Assembly: GCF_016925635.1 (NCBI RefSeq)
Contig: NZ_CP070490.1
Location: 3,540,001 to 3,604,000 of the forward strand
Direction of reading: 5' to 3'
From: Lysinibacillus fusiformis
Lineage (GTDB): Bacteria > Bacillota > Bacilli > Bacillales_A > Planococcaceae
Length of the DNA stretch: 64,000 nt
The position numbers were made by a program, and so were the translations under genes. Below the pieces are notes generated by a model. The model had not been told where the DNA came from, did not search any database, and saw only the letters and a list, made by a program, of their open reading frames with translations. How positions within the stretch are numbered: the stretch's first letter is position 1; the number at the start of each line of letters is the position of its first letter. Shown here piece after piece: positions 53,241 through 63,269 of this stretch.

Positions 53241-54416
53241 TTAACGTTGTAGTGCTTTGCGGTGTGCTGCTAAGTATACTTCTTGTGCGGCAAGGACGCC
53301 TGCTCCTGGCTCGAAATCATAGGAGAAGTCTTGTAGGGCAGCCTCCAATAGGGAAACGGCTTGTAAAATGTCACTTGGGAAGCAATAGCCCATATGGCCG
53401 AATCGGAAAATTTTACCCTGTAGATGACCAAGTCCGCCTGCAAAATCTAAATGATAGTGTTGCTTGAGGTGTGTCAAAAATTCACCAAGATTTATTCCCT
53501 GAGGTGTTTTAATTGCTGTAATAGTTGGAGAAGCGTATTGATCCTCAGTTAATAGCTCAATGTGTAATGCTTTCATTGCATTGCGCACCATGTTTTTCAT
53601 GAGTTCATGGCGGGCAACTGTCTGAGTAAAGCCACCTTCTTGTTCAATAAGCTTGCATACTTCGTGCAATCCATAAATCAGTGTAATTGCTGGGGTATTA
53701 GGCGTCATGCCCTTTTCCGCCCAGCTACGATAGCTTTGTAGATTTAAATAATAAGCAGGTGTTTGATTTTCTTCAATAACTTTCCAAGCTCTTTCGCTAA
53801 CGCTAACGAGGGAGAGTCCAGGTGGAAGCATCATCGCTTTTTGAGAGCCTGTCAAGAGAATATCAATGCCCCAAGCATCCATTTCAGCAGGAGCGCCACC
53901 AATACAGCTTACGCCATCTACGATAACGAGGGCATCTGTTTCCTCTTGGATGACCTGTGCTAGTTCAGCGACTGGGTTTAAAATACCTGTAGATGTTTCA
54001 TTGTACGTAACAAAAACGGCTTTAATATTTTGTAATGGCTGTAAAAAAGCTCGTAGTTCTTCGGCTGTGCAAGCTTGTCCCCATTCTTTTTCCAGCTTAT
54101 GTACATGGAAGCCATATTGCTCACAGATGGAGACGAAATAGTCACCAAAGGCTCCAACTGTGATGACGACAACCTCTTCACCAGCAGAAACGGTATTAAC
54201 TGCCGCAGCCTCAAGCGCAGCTGTCCCACCAGATGGTAAAAGCAAGATATCCTGTGTGGTACCAAAAACAGGCTTTACTAATTCAATGGTTTCTCGGTAT
54301 AATTCTACAAATTCCTGACTACGATGACTAAAAATATCCCGATTCATCGCAAGCTGAACCTTTTTTGGAATCGGCGTTGGCCCTGGATGTCTTAAAATAT
54401 TTTCATACATATTCAT
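53241..54416 (-). CDS. Class V aminotransferase (alanine-glyoxylate/serine-pyruvate type)
   Basis: 391 residues. HPGPTPIPKKV start, LLPSGGTAALEAAAV, VDGVSCIGGAP, and the PLP Lys in TGSQKAMMLPPG. The family includes serine-pyruvate and alanine-glyoxylate aminotransferases and PucG of purine catabolism; the substrate cannot be chosen from sequence alone. Start choices are ATG 54416 (4 nt after AAGGGG) and ATG 54410, which is better spaced but gives a slightly shorter protein. A palindrome lies 12 nt upstream. Confidence 0.85.
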   Translation of the reverse strand: MNMYENILRHPGPTPIPKKVQLAMNRDIFSHRSQEFVELYRETIELVKPVFGTTQDILLLPSGGTAALEAAAVNTVSAGEEVVVITVGAFGDYFVSICEQYGFHVHKLEKEWGQACTAEELRAFLQPLQNIKAVFVTYNETSTGILNPVAELAQVIQEETDALVIVDGVSCIGGAPAEMDAWGIDILLTGSQKAMMLPPGLSLVSVSERAWKVIEENQTPAYYLNLQSYRSWAEKGMTPNTPAITLIYGLHEVCKLIEQEGGFTQTVARHELMKNMVRNAMKALHIELLTEDQYASPTITAIKTPQGINLGEFLTHLKQHYHLDFAGGLGHLQGKIFRFGHMGYCFPSDILQAVSLLEAALQDFSYDFEPGAGVLAAQEVYLAAHRKALQR

Positions 54417-54427
54417 CAATCCCCTTT

Positions 54428-54451
54428 GTTAGAAATTCAAAATTTTCTAAC
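54428..54451 (-). promoter_or_regulatory. Palindrome upstream of the aminotransferase gene
   Basis: GTTAGAAA (54428-54435) and TTTCTAAC (54444-54451) are perfect inverted arms around an 8-nt AT centre. On the minus strand it follows a TATTAT -10-like element, so it lies at the transcription start or 5' leader. Could be an operator or an RNA hairpin. Confidence 0.45.
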
Positions 54452-54552
54452 TATAATAATAGCATATTTATTGTGCTAGCTAACTACTTTTTTGAAAAAT
54501 GATGGAAGAGATTGTCATTGTGGTACAATTTTTTAAAAAGGAGGTTGTGGGA

Positions 54553-55608
54553 ATGGAAACATCCATGCATTATCCATTTATCTATTTCTTATACGACACA
54601 AACCAAGTGCTGGTATATAAAATTCAAGCGCTAGAATATATCACAATCACAGATGTGATGAGGAAGGGGGAATGGCAGGGGTTTGAGCTTCAGCCATCTG
54701 AATTATTTACGGCGTTTTATCATGAGCAAAGTACGCCTCAGCAGGGATGGTCTTTTTTTGTGGCACAGGAACAGCTCCATCATTTGGTAGAGATTATTAA
54801 TGATTATATACAACAGGTCATGACCACGACTTCAGCACAAATGGTACATATCGTTTGCTCGGAATCTGCAGCAGGCTCTTTACGAGTGGCACTTGCTCCA
54901 CCAAAATATGTTATCGGGTTTCCTGAGGATTTGTCGATCGGGCCATTATGGAAATTAGATGAAAAAAGGGGACAGGCATTCCGTGATAAGTGGCTAAGGG
55001 AAAATATTAATGATGGAATGGACGATTTTGTAAATCTAAACAAATTGATGAACACAATCAGAGAGATACAGGATATTCCAAGCAACCTGCCGATTTACAT
55101 TTGGTATGGGCATAATGCAGAAGAGCAGTGTGGACTACGATTTCTCCTCTATCTATTACGTGATAAAACAAATGAGATTGTTCTCATCGATACGGGCGAA
55201 CAAGATGCTATAAATCGTCATTGGGATATAGAACTGTATGCAAAAAAGAAGCTGTCTGCGAAGGAGCGTCTGATTTTTCAACAGCAGTGGGAAAGTTTAG
55301 CACAGACAAAGGATGTTTGCCGTCTATGGCTACATCAGCAAATTCAAGCAGTGCCAGAGAATGATTATGATAAATTGATTGTGTCAACGCTCAGACAACT
55401 TCATGAGGAGCAAGGGGATACCGACTTTATTCACACTGGAACATTCATTTCAGCGCTATTAACAAGAATGGATGCTCCTCCAAATATCTTCTTTTTAGAA
55501 TATAGAATTCGCTATTTAGTATATAGCGGGGTCTTTGAGTTAAAAGGAATTCCTAAATCAATGCACCATTACTCTGTGAAAATACGTCAAAAAACCTCTT
55601 TAGCCTGA
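54553..55608 (+). CDS. DUF1835/DUF3658 domain protein
   Basis: 351 residues. The DUF1835 part starts at about residue 105 (VHIVCSESAAGSLRVAL, VIGFPEDLSIGPLWKLDE) and includes IYIWYGHNAEEQCGLRFLLYLL; the C-terminal DUF3658 part includes WLHQQIQAVPENDYDKLIV. The function is unknown. The first ~100 residues are unassigned. ATG 54553 follows AAGGAGG by 8 nt. The C-terminal half of the AraC-type protein at 16.5 kb is of a related kind. Confidence 0.8.
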   Translation: METSMHYPFIYFLYDTNQVLVYKIQALEYITITDVMRKGEWQGFELQPSELFTAFYHEQSTPQQGWSFFVAQEQLHHLVEIINDYIQQVMTTTSAQMVHIVCSESAAGSLRVALAPPKYVIGFPEDLSIGPLWKLDEKRGQAFRDKWLRENINDGMDDFVNLNKLMNTIREIQDIPSNLPIYIWYGHNAEEQCGLRFLLYLLRDKTNEIVLIDTGEQDAINRHWDIELYAKKKLSAKERLIFQQQWESLAQTKDVCRLWLHQQIQAVPENDYDKLIVSTLRQLHEEQGDTDFIHTGTFISALLTRMDAPPNIFFLEYRIRYLVYSGVFELKGIPKSMHHYSVKIRQKTSLA

Positions 55609-55625
55609 GGGCGTAAAGAGGTTTT
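55591..55625. terminator. Bidirectional terminator
   Basis: AAAACCTCTTTA (55591-55602) pairs with TAAAGAGGTTTT (55614-55625), 11-nt loop containing the stop codon of the DUF1835 gene; serves the two convergent genes. Confidence 0.88.
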
Positions 55626-55636
55626 AAAATAGGGAA

Positions 55637-56134
55637 TTAAGCTACGAAAGGTCTGTTCATACGCATTAAGCCGTAGATAGCAAAGAACAATCCACCTGTT
55701 ATAACCATTAAGATTGTGTATAGTACAGCCTTACCTGTTTCGCCACACCAGCGGTAGAATAGGCGATACGTGAAATAGAGTGTAAAGCCTGCTGCTCCTA
55801 AAGAAGCGAGAATACCGATAAATGGGATAAACGAAACGATGATCAAGCCCGCATAAATAAGCGTATTTTTTAAAGCTGTTGCACGTACTGTTTCTCGAGT
55901 ATCCCCACCAGCTGTCAACAGGAAGAGACTGTATACATTAATAATGGGAATCCAAGCGATATAAGCTACATCTCCAAAACCATTTGTTTTAGATGTCATA
56001 AAATAAATAAGTGCACTAATAATGTAGGCAATTAAACCAATAGCAAGAGCGGCTAGTATAAAGATAAAAAATAAACCACCCATGGCTGCATCTAAATCTG
56101 AGTAATAATAAGAATCATTATAGTCATAATTCAT
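55637..56134 (-). CDS. Small membrane protein of unknown function
   Basis: 165 residues. A Tyr/Asp-rich N-terminus (MNYDYNDSYYYSDLDAAMGG) and four or five hydrophobic segments, with WIPIINVYSLFLL in the middle. I do not recognise the family. The AGGGAGG ribosome site supports the start. Confidence 0.7.
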   Translation of the reverse strand: MNYDYNDSYYYSDLDAAMGGLFFIFILAALAIGLIAYIISALIYFMTSKTNGFGDVAYIAWIPIINVYSLFLLTAGGDTRETVRATALKNTLIYAGLIIVSFIPFIGILASLGAAGFTLYFTYRLFYRWCGETGKAVLYTILMVITGGLFFAIYGLMRMNRPFVA

Positions 56135-56433
56135 CAGAAAAACCTCCCTTCATATGAAAATACCTCCTAATCATACCAATCCTCAAGTGTTTAAGCTACA
56201 ACGATTTATATGTAATATTTAGTAGAAATCACACAAATGTACTAGAATAAAGTCGGTTGTGTAAGTCTTTAATGATGATTTTTTGCTTAGCTTATGATAA
56301 AAATGCAAAAAATATCCTTGAGACCATTATTATGCTAGTTTTCGAGAATCATTTTGCGTTTTATTCATTTCGATAGTTGCTACTTGCAAACCATTACTAT
56401 CCTATGATGATAGATGCGCAAGACATGCCACAA
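56135..56433. other. Intergenic region without recognised gene
   Basis: About 300 nt of AT-rich DNA between two minus-strand genes. It must hold the promoter of the small membrane protein gene, but no convincing -35/-10 pair was found. A weak Fur-like GAGAATCATTTTG at 56345 does not match well enough to call. Confidence 0.4.
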
Positions 56434-56439
56434 AAAATA

Positions 56440-56478
56440 AAAATAGCCATCTTAACTACTTCGTAAGATGACTATTTT
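56440..56478 (-). terminator. Terminator after the nitroreductase gene
   Basis: AAAATAGCCATCTTA (56440-56454) pairs with TAAGATGACTATTTT (56464-56478, one mismatch); T-rich on the minus strand. Confidence 0.8.
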
Positions 56479-56486
56479 CACGTGTA

Positions 56487-57113
56487 TTAAATGAATTTAG
56501 CAATATGCGCTAGTTCAATACGGGAAGAATTGTAAGCAGGTGCTGCAGCTTTACCAATCGCAATTAAAATAACTGGGACGATATGATCAGCTAATTCAAA
56601 GCGTTGAGCGAAAGCTTCTTTATTAAATCCACCCATTGGCACTGTATCGTAGCCCATGTCTTTTGCTAGCAGCATGATTTGCATGGAAATTAGACCAGCG
56701 TCAAATGTAACGATATTTTTTAATACTTCTTGTGGAAGTTGAGAATATAGATTGACCGAGTTATTAATCATTAAATCTTTTGTTGCCTCATTAATATAGC
56801 CAAGATCGAAGTTCTTTGTAAAGACAGCTTCCGCATTTTCGTACATTTTTGTATCGCCTAGGACAGCAATAATCGCTGAGGAAGTTTCTACTTGTTCTTG
56901 GTTATTGGCAATAGCACGTAGCTCTTTTTTGACCGTCTCATCTTGAATCACTAAAAAGCGCCAAGGCTGTAGGTTACTAGATGATGGAGCAGATGTTGCT
57001 TCTACAAGTAATTCTTCTAATTGTTGTTGCGGAATTTTATAGTTTTCATCGTATTTACGAACGGATTTACGCTCATGCATAATTTTATTTAAAGAACTTT
57101 TTGTCACTGTCAT
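56487..57113 (-). CDS. Nitroreductase-family FMN oxidoreductase
   Basis: 208 residues. MHERKSVRKYDE (FMN phosphate site), SSSNLQPWRFLVI and a C-terminal IGKAAAPAY region match the nitroreductase fold, close to the YfkO/YodC-type group. It reduces quinones or nitro compounds with NAD(P)H. ATG 57113 has GAAGGAGA upstream; the longer frame is an artefact. Single gene with its own terminator. Confidence 0.9.
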   Translation of the reverse strand: MTVTKSSLNKIMHERKSVRKYDENYKIPQQQLEELLVEATSAPSSSNLQPWRFLVIQDETVKKELRAIANNQEQVETSSAIIAVLGDTKMYENAEAVFTKNFDLGYINEATKDLMINNSVNLYSQLPQEVLKNIVTFDAGLISMQIMLLAKDMGYDTVPMGGFNKEAFAQRFELADHIVPVILIAIGKAAAPAYNSSRIELAHIAKFI

Positions 57114-57307
57114 TATTTTGTCTCCTTCATGATATGATGCGATTTTTACTATACGATAAATAAATTCATTTTCCAAGTAAATTGCTCGAATTAAAGAGTC
57201 TTGAATATAGGATTTAAAAGTTACAAAAAAAACATATTTTTGTAGGTGTAATCCATTTATACTAGAGAATAAATAGAGCAATAATAATAGATAGGGAGTG
57301 AAGGTGA

Positions 57308-59338
57308 ATGAAAAAGCTATTAGGAAATTTAAATATTATGGCAAAAATCGGAATGCTTATTCCTGTCATCACTGTTTTTTTAGGTGGTATGTCCTTCCTT
57401 AACTATTTGAACGTATCCAACGAACTTGAAAGCTCTATTGAAAATGAAATGTCTATACTAGCGGATGACGTTGCAGGCTCCGTTGAGAGCAAACTGCATG
57501 CGCACATTCAGCTTATAAATAGTGCAAAGACAACAATAGAATCGGCTGACAGTATGATGACCAGAGAACAATTTATTCGCTACGTACAACAGCTATTGCC
57601 TTTCAATAAGGAAACGTATGGTATGGGATTATGGCTAGAGGAAGATGCGGCAAAGGGTGAAATTTTTGGACCGTATGCCTATAAGGAAGAAGAAAAAATT
57701 GTCTCTACGGATGCTTATGAAGATCCTGCCTATCATTTTCATGAGCAAGATTGGTATCGTAACAGTATCCAATCTAATAAGGTAGTTCATACAGCACCTT
57801 ATTTCGATGAAGCTTTAGGAGAAATGTTTATTTCATTTGGTACACAAATTGTGAAGGATTCTACTCCCATTGGCGTCATTACAGGAGACTATGTATTAGA
57901 TTCAATTCAAACCATCGTTTCTGATGTGAAAATTCGAGAGAGCGGTTATGCATTTTTAATTGATGAAAATGGGAAAATTTTAACGCATCCTGATGTCAAA
58001 AAAGTAAATAATGAAACGATTCAGCAGTATTTGAACATACCTGTTGAACAGTTATCTGAGCAACAAAAGCTGATACATACAGGGAGTGAAGGTAAAGATT
58101 TTACCTTGCAATTTAAGCAACTACAGGATATGCCATGGAAGTTGATATTACTTGTTCCAACCAATGAGCTTTACGGCGAAATAGAGGCCATGCTCCAGCA
58201 GCAAATCGTGATCAGTGTCGTTCTGATTGTACTTATTGCGATTAGTATTTATTTCCTTGCTCGTTATATCCGTGGAGAAGTGAAAACGATGAATACGCAT
58301 TTAGGCTATCTTGCTACAGGTGATTTAACGCAACAAATGGCCGTTCATACAAAGGATGAATTTGGTGAAATGGCGCTGTATTATAATGACTCTGTGGAAG
58401 CATTAGGTTCGATGATGCAGCGCATTGTCGCTGAAACGGAGACAGTTGCTTCTACCGCGGAGGAATTAACAGCAAGTGTACAGGAGGTCAATAAAACTGT
58501 CACAGAAGTAGCTATTTCTATGCAAGAGGTGGCAGAAAATACGAGTTCCCAACAACAGGTGAGCGGGGAGTTAGAAGGTGTAACAACACAATTAGGTGGG
58601 GATATGAAGACCGCCATGGATGATTTACATGAAGCGGTCCAACAATCGCAAACAACTTCTGAACTGGCTACAGGAGGCTCACAAAAAATACAAGCTTTCG
58701 TGGATGATATTGTCCATCTTCATGCACAGGTAGACAGCAGTGCCAATCTAGTGAATGGCTTGAAGGAGCATTCGACTCAAATAGAGCAAATGAGTCAGCT
58801 CATTTCGGCTATTACCGACCAAACCAATTTACTATCACTTAATGCTGCCATTGAGGCGGCACGAGCAGGCGAAGCAGGGAAAGGATTTGCCGTTGTAGCA
58901 GGAGAGGTCAAAGCACTTGCTGAACAAACTAGCCGTGCTTCGTTAGATATTGCAAAGGTCGTGCAGACGATTCAGGAACAAATGAATGAAGCGGTAGTGA
59001 TGATGGAGCAAAGTCGAAAAATTGCCCATCAAGGTATTGGTTCTGTCCAGCAAGCAGGCATGACCTTCGATACGATTGCCAGCGCAATTGAAGGACTCCA
59101 AAACACGATGCAAAAGACAAGTAAAACGACATCGAATGCCTTTGAAAATCTGCATGAAGTGACCGTAAAAGTGCAAGCAATTAGCAAACAGGCACTTGCA
59201 ACGAATGATCATACATTAAATGTATCGGCCATCACGGAGGAGCAGGCATCTACCATGAATGAAATGTCCATAGCCTCTGAGCAGTTAGCACAACTTGCTC
59301 AAAATCTGCAAGAAGAAGCAACTAAGTTCACTATTTAA
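57308..59338 (+). CDS. Methyl-accepting chemotaxis protein with double Cache domain
   Basis: 676 residues. First membrane segment (about 12-32), dCache_1-type sensor ([46 protein letters not shown]), second membrane segment (about 298-320), HAMP, then a signalling domain with [20 protein letters not shown] at its tip. Such dCache domains often bind amino acids or other small nutrients. ATG after GGGAGTGAAGG. It is followed by a terminator. Confidence 0.94.
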   Translation: MKKLLGNLNIMAKIGMLIPVITVFLGGMSFLNYLNVSNELESSIENEMSILADDVAGSVESKLHAHIQLINSAKTTIESADSMMTREQFIRYVQQLLPFNKETYGMGLWLEEDAAKGEIFGPYAYKEEEKIVSTDAYEDPAYHFHEQDWYRNSIQSNKVVHTAPYFDEALGEMFISFGTQIVKDSTPIGVITGDYVLDSIQTIVSDVKIRESGYAFLIDENGKILTHPDVKKVNNETIQQYLNIPVEQLSEQQKLIHTGSEGKDFTLQFKQLQDMPWKLILLVPTNELYGEIEAMLQQQIVISVVLIVLIAISIYFLARYIRGEVKTMNTHLGYLATGDLTQQMAVHTKDEFGEMALYYNDSVEALGSMMQRIVAETETVASTAEELTASVQEVNKTVTEVAISMQEVAENTSSQQQVSGELEGVTTQLGGDMKTAMDDLHEAVQQSQTTSELATGGSQKIQAFVDDIVHLHAQVDSSANLVNGLKEHSTQIEQMSQLISAITDQTNLLSLNAAIEAARAGEAGKGFAVVAGEVKALAEQTSRASLDIAKVVQTIQEQMNEAVVMMEQSRKIAHQGIGSVQQAGMTFDTIASAIEGLQNTMQKTSKTTSNAFENLHEVTVKVQAISKQALATNDHTLNVSAITEEQASTMNEMSIASEQLAQLAQNLQEEATKFTI

Positions 59339-59342
59339 TGCT

Positions 59343-59377
59343 AAGGTGTACATCTATATGGAGGTGTACACCTTTTT
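59343..59377. terminator. Bidirectional terminator after the dCache receptor
   Basis: AAGGTGTACA (59343-59352) pairs with TGTACACCTT (59365-59374) followed by T; the stop of the convergent flavoprotein gene is at its edge. Confidence 0.85.
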
Positions 59378-60608
59378 AGGATTTAAAAGAAAAGGCTTCC
59401 CACTGCACATTTTTCTTAGGTGCAGCCGATTTGAAATGCTTGATCATTTTTTTGGGTCCACAAATAAAAATACTTGTTTGTGCAGGGATGGATAATGCAT
59501 CAACAGAGAGCCTGCCCTGCTGCGTTGTATCGATCAACGTGACTGTAAAATGGTCGTTTGCTTGCGCATAATCCTGTAAAAAATCTTTGTAAATGGCATT
59601 GTCTTGCCCGTGAAAAGAATAATATAAGTCAATTTTCTTATCAGGCTTCGTGTGTAAATAGGCAAGAAATGGTGTGATGCCCATACCACCAGCAATCCAT
59701 AGCTGCTGCTCATGCCCTTTGTCGAAATCAAAATGACCATATGGACCATCTACAGCCACCTCTGTATGGATTTGAATAAGGTTGTAGATCTGTTTGGTAT
59801 AATCTCCAACAGCTTTCATCGTAATATTGATTTGTTGCCCATGACCCCCAGAAATAGAGAAGGGATGCGGTGCTTTTTCGATGCCTTCTTGAAAGATTTT
59901 CAGAAAGAGAAATTGTCCTGGCCGAAAATCAAGCCTTTTCGCCAGCGTCAGCTCAACTTCCATTACATTGGGATTCAACTTTTGAATGGATGAAATATGA
60001 CCTTTATAGGGAAAGAACATATCCTGATACATTGTCAGCATATAAAGGGCAGACATACATCCAATTGTAGTTGTGAGTGCTGTAAAAATACCTAAAGCTG
60101 AGGGCTGTAATAAATCATAGTGGCTAGAAAAATAAGCATGATAAATACCGAATGCATAGGGCACAAGTAATAAGCGATGGAGCCAACGCCAATGCTCATA
60201 CTTCAGGAATTTTGCAATAAAGGCAAGAACAATTAGGATGATAAAGCCATATTGGGCAAGCTCACCAAGTTCTTTAGCGAATTCATTGAGTGACGTTCGA
60301 TGTGTTAGCTCCTCATCAGGAACCATTTTTTGTAATTGCCCGTGGATAAGAATCAATCCAAGTGAAAGGATAGCTAGTAATTTATGATAAAAATAGACTC
60401 GCTCAAGACCATAGAACCAACGCTCCAAAATTTTACTTCTTGTAGCTAAGAAGAATACAAGGAATAAACTAGTCATGGCTAAGCCTCCAATGACATGACT
60501 TAGTGTGTTCAACGGATGGATGGGTGCCATAGGTTTGGCAAAATACCAAAGCAAAGCACTACCGCACATAATGAATAAAATAAAAAGTATTCCTTTATAA
60601 GCGCTCAT
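59376..60608 (-). CDS. Ferric-reductase-like membrane flavoprotein
   Basis: 410 residues. About six hydrophobic segments with haem-binding-type His residues (HVIGGLAMT, YFYHKLLAI, HGQLQ), then a ferredoxin-reductase-like FAD domain (HPFSISGG) and NAD(P) domain (GGMGITPFLAYLHT, FICGPKKMIKHF). It would move electrons from NAD(P)H across the membrane, for example to ferric iron or oxygen; the acceptor is not known. The start ATG at 60608 has GGAGG upstream. Confidence 0.88.
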   Translation of the reverse strand: MSAYKGILFILFIMCGSALLWYFAKPMAPIHPLNTLSHVIGGLAMTSLFLVFFLATRSKILERWFYGLERVYFYHKLLAILSLGLILIHGQLQKMVPDEELTHRTSLNEFAKELGELAQYGFIILIVLAFIAKFLKYEHWRWLHRLLLVPYAFGIYHAYFSSHYDLLQPSALGIFTALTTTIGCMSALYMLTMYQDMFFPYKGHISSIQKLNPNVMEVELTLAKRLDFRPGQFLFLKIFQEGIEKAPHPFSISGGHGQQINITMKAVGDYTKQIYNLIQIHTEVAVDGPYGHFDFDKGHEQQLWIAGGMGITPFLAYLHTKPDKKIDLYYSFHGQDNAIYKDFLQDYAQANDHFTVTLIDTTQQGRLSVDALSIPAQTSIFICGPKKMIKHFKSAAPKKNVQWEAFSFKS

Positions 60609-60767
60609 ATCTAACCTCCACCTCTATGTTTATCCATATTTTCTCTAGCTATACAAATATAGAATAAAAAGTTTCGAGCGTACGTTCGGAATGTATGTTC
60701 CCTTTCGTGTCGAATTATGTTACATTAAGAAAGAAAATATAAGAGAGAGAAGGAGTGGAAGTAATTT

Positions 60768-61256
60768 ATGCAAGGGAATACCCATATCGTTGGGGGCATT
60801 ACAGCAAGTCTTGCCTTTGCACAGTTTTCAAATGATAACCCACTTGTCCTAGTAGGTGCAGGGGTTATCGGTGCATTACTTCCAGATATTTGTCATAGAG
60901 GTAGTAAAATAGGTCGTACATTTCCCCTCATCGCAAAGCTAGTGAATACGATATTTGGACATCGTTCCTTTACACATAGTTTGTTGTTTTTAATAAGCAT
61001 GATGGTGTTATTACATATGTTGATTCCTTATCGAGCGATATCTATTGGAATTATTATCGGAATGGCTAGCCATATCGTACTTGATATGTGTACAAAAAAA
61101 GGGGTCAAATTGTTTTTCCCCGCATCTGTCTCTATTCGTTTTCCGCTTACAACGAAAACAGGTAGCAAGGTGGAAGGGGTTGTACTGATGTTGTTATCAA
61201 TGCTATCCATCTATTTGAGCTATGAATTGATTGTAAGATTTATTGAGGCAATCTAA
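60768..61256 (+). CDS. YdjM-family membrane-bound metal-dependent hydrolase-like protein
   Basis: 162 residues. N-terminal MQGNTHIVGGI, GALLPDICHRGSKIGR and FGHRSFTHSLLF with three conserved His/Asp blocks, and three or four membrane segments, match DUF457/YdjM. In E. coli YdjM is LexA-regulated; a role here is unknown. ATG after GAGAGAGAAGGAGTGG. Ends at a terminator. Confidence 0.9.
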   Translation: MQGNTHIVGGITASLAFAQFSNDNPLVLVGAGVIGALLPDICHRGSKIGRTFPLIAKLVNTIFGHRSFTHSLLFLISMMVLLHMLIPYRAISIGIIIGMASHIVLDMCTKKGVKLFFPASVSIRFPLTTKTGSKVEGVVLMLLSMLSIYLSYELIVRFIEAI

Positions 61257-61263
61257 ATAAGAC

Positions 61264-61293
61264 AAGCCCCAGTATGCGTTTACTGGGGCTTTT
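61264..61293. terminator. Bidirectional terminator
   Basis: AAGCCCCAGTA (61264-61274) pairs perfectly with TACTGGGGCTT (61281-61291), 6-nt loop, then T. Confidence 0.88.
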
Positions 61294-61297
61294 GATG

Positions 61298-62119
61298 TTA
61301 GTCGGCCTGTACCTCTTCAACAGTCTGCTCAACCTCGGCACGAGTCATTTTTTCTCGTCCTTCCTGCATTGCCTTTAGTGTTTTGTGGGCTAAGGCAAGT
61401 GGTAGGCGGCAGAACAGCAGAATAGTACGTTTATTGATATCCTTCATATACAGATCTGCTTTAGCTAAATTTTCTTCTGCATAAGCAAATAAATCCTCGC
61501 GTGTCCACCCGTCAGGTACGAAACTTACACCACGTTCATCTAAATCCTCATGCTGATTTCGTAAGATGTTGACAGCCTGTAATCCGCGACCGTAGCCAAT
61601 TGCTAGCTCGCGATCGGTTTGAACGCCTGCACCCCATGCCCAAAGCTCAGACAGCATCGTCCCAACAAGCCCAGCCACGTAGTATGTATAATCATCTAAA
61701 TCCTCACGTGTGTGGACCTGCCAATTGGCTTTTGACCATTTTGCCATACCAAAAGCCATTTCACTTGTGGAAGCCTGCACAATTTTTCTGGATTCCTCAG
61801 GGCAAAATGTCAGCCAATCTGCTAAACGAAGAGATACTTCAGGTAATTGGTCTGCATAAGGCGCGAGTAATGCTTGATAGGCTTCTTCATTAAAAGTGTC
61901 CTTTAATAATTCGCTCGTTGCTGACAGCAAATCAAATTTCACATCATTAGAAAGCTCTTCATGGTCTTCAATTTCATCAATGGCACGCATAGCTAAATAC
62001 GCAGCAGCCACAGACACCTTTAAATCATTTTTTAAAAAAGTAATCGGTATATAAAACGTGCGGCTTGTATCTTTCAAAACCTGCATCGCTTCTTTGTAAA
62101 GTCTTTTTTGCTCGTTCAC
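61298..62119 (-). CDS. Phytoene/squalene synthase-family protein
   Basis: 273 residues. The first acidic motif DEIED is near residue 52, and the second region reads NILRNQHEDLDERG, where most trans-isoprenyl head-to-head synthases have NILRD. The fold (LKDTSRTFYIPI, YYVAGLVGTMLSELW) is otherwise clear. It may make a C30 or longer carotenoid or terpene precursor, or have lost one metal-binding Asp. GTG 62119 follows GGAGGAATA; the frame further upstream is not needed. It stands alone; no other carotenoid genes are seen nearby. Confidence 0.85.
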   Translation of the reverse strand: MNEQKRLYKEAMQVLKDTSRTFYIPITFLKNDLKVSVAAAYLAMRAIDEIEDHEELSNDVKFDLLSATSELLKDTFNEEAYQALLAPYADQLPEVSLRLADWLTFCPEESRKIVQASTSEMAFGMAKWSKANWQVHTREDLDDYTYYVAGLVGTMLSELWAWGAGVQTDRELAIGYGRGLQAVNILRNQHEDLDERGVSFVPDGWTREDLFAYAEENLAKADLYMKDINKRTILLFCRLPLALAHKTLKAMQEGREKMTRAEVEQTVEEVQAD

Positions 62120-62332
62120 TTGTATTCCTCCGTTCAAATGGTTCCACATCTATAGTATATCGTATCGTAAAAATAGGGAAAGATAAAACAGATTGTTCAT
62201 ATTTAGAGAGATATTCTTTGAAAACGTTTCCTGAGAATGATATAGTTTAATAGTAAACTATTTAAACCTATACTTTTATTGTGGACAAAAGTATAGGTTA
62301 AACCACATTTCAGAAGAGAGGAAGTTTAGAAA

Positions 62333-63067
62333 ATGGGACGTTTAGATAATAAAATTGCGATGATTACTGGTGGCGCATCTGGTATGGGTGCAGCAATGGC
62401 GAAATTGTTTGCGCAAGAGGGAGCTACGGTAATTGCGGCTGATATTAATGAAGAGAACCTAGCAAAAATCTCCGAGCTAGACAATGTAGAGGGCATGAAA
62501 TTAGATGTTTCCTCAGACGAAAACTGGGCAGAAGTGACGAAAGCCATTGTCGAGAAATATGGTCGCATTGATATTTTAATTAACAATGCTGGTATTTCAT
62601 CCGAAAAAGGACCAGATCAAATTACACAAGCGGACTGGTCAATCATGCATAATATCAATGCTTTTGGTCCATTCCTAGGCATTAAACATGCGTCTAACTA
62701 TATGAAAGAAGCTGGGAAAGGCTCTATTGTTAATACATCCTCTTACACAGCGATTATTGGCGCAGGCTTTAATGCTTATACAGCCTCTAAAGGGTCTTTA
62801 CGTGCGATTGCTCGAGCAGCGGCATCAGAGCTTGGTGCTTTCAATGTTCGTGTTAATACAGTATTCCCTGGTGTCATTGAAACACCCATGACAGCTAAAT
62901 TATCTGAAGCAAAAGAAGCAATGGATATGTTAGTAAGAGCAACACCAATGGGTCGCCTTGGCCAACCAGAGGAAGTAGCAAATGCTATTTTATTTTTAGC
63001 ATCAGATGAAGCTTCTTATATTACAGGTGCTGAGCTTGTCATTGACGGTGGCTATTCAGCACGCTAA
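62333..63067 (+). CDS. SDR-family dehydrogenase
   Basis: 244 residues, classical short-chain dehydrogenase: TGGASGMG near residue 12, NNAG near 83, catalytic Ser in NTSSYTAI, YTASKGS near 148 (Tyr, Lys), and the C-terminal YITGAELVIDGGYSAR. It is NAD(P)-dependent; the substrate (3-hydroxyacyl-CoA, glucose or a steroid-like alcohol) cannot be told. ATG after AGAGAGGAAG. Terminator follows. Confidence 0.93.
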   Translation: MGRLDNKIAMITGGASGMGAAMAKLFAQEGATVIAADINEENLAKISELDNVEGMKLDVSSDENWAEVTKAIVEKYGRIDILINNAGISSEKGPDQITQADWSIMHNINAFGPFLGIKHASNYMKEAGKGSIVNTSSYTAIIGAGFNAYTASKGSLRAIARAAASELGAFNVRVNTVFPGVIETPMTAKLSEAKEAMDMLVRATPMGRLGQPEEVANAILFLASDEASYITGAELVIDGGYSAR

Positions 63068-63081
63068 TTAATCGCTATAGG

Positions 63082-63124
63082 AAAGTGAAAATGCCTGTTC
63101 AAACAGTGCATTTTCACTTTTTTT
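63082..63124 (+). terminator. Terminator after the SDR gene
   Basis: AAAGTGAAAATGC (63082-63094) pairs with GCATTTTCACTTT (63108-63120) with a small inner CTGTT/AACAG stem, then T run. Confidence 0.85.
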
Positions 63125-63269
63125 GTTTTTTTAGTAGAATAATGATAAAGCTTTAGAAATGCATTAAAATTCAGCTATCGATTAGAAAAAATTTGATATT
63201 TTTCGTGATTTTTTCATGAAAGTTTACGAAGTTATTGCACAATCATTTCAACAGCGTTAAAGTTTAGAA

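Noticed and set aside
52593..53467. Long open frames through the 21-bp repeats (minus 52593-52889 and 52874-53197; plus 52943-53467)
   Set aside because: They only reflect a repeat period divisible by 3. They occur on both strands, have no ribosome site and give repetitive peptides; the plus frame also runs antisense into the aminotransferase gene.
56345..56358. Second Fur box (GAGAATCATTTTG)
   Set aside because: Too many mismatches to the 7-1-7 consensus and no gene start at a suitable distance.
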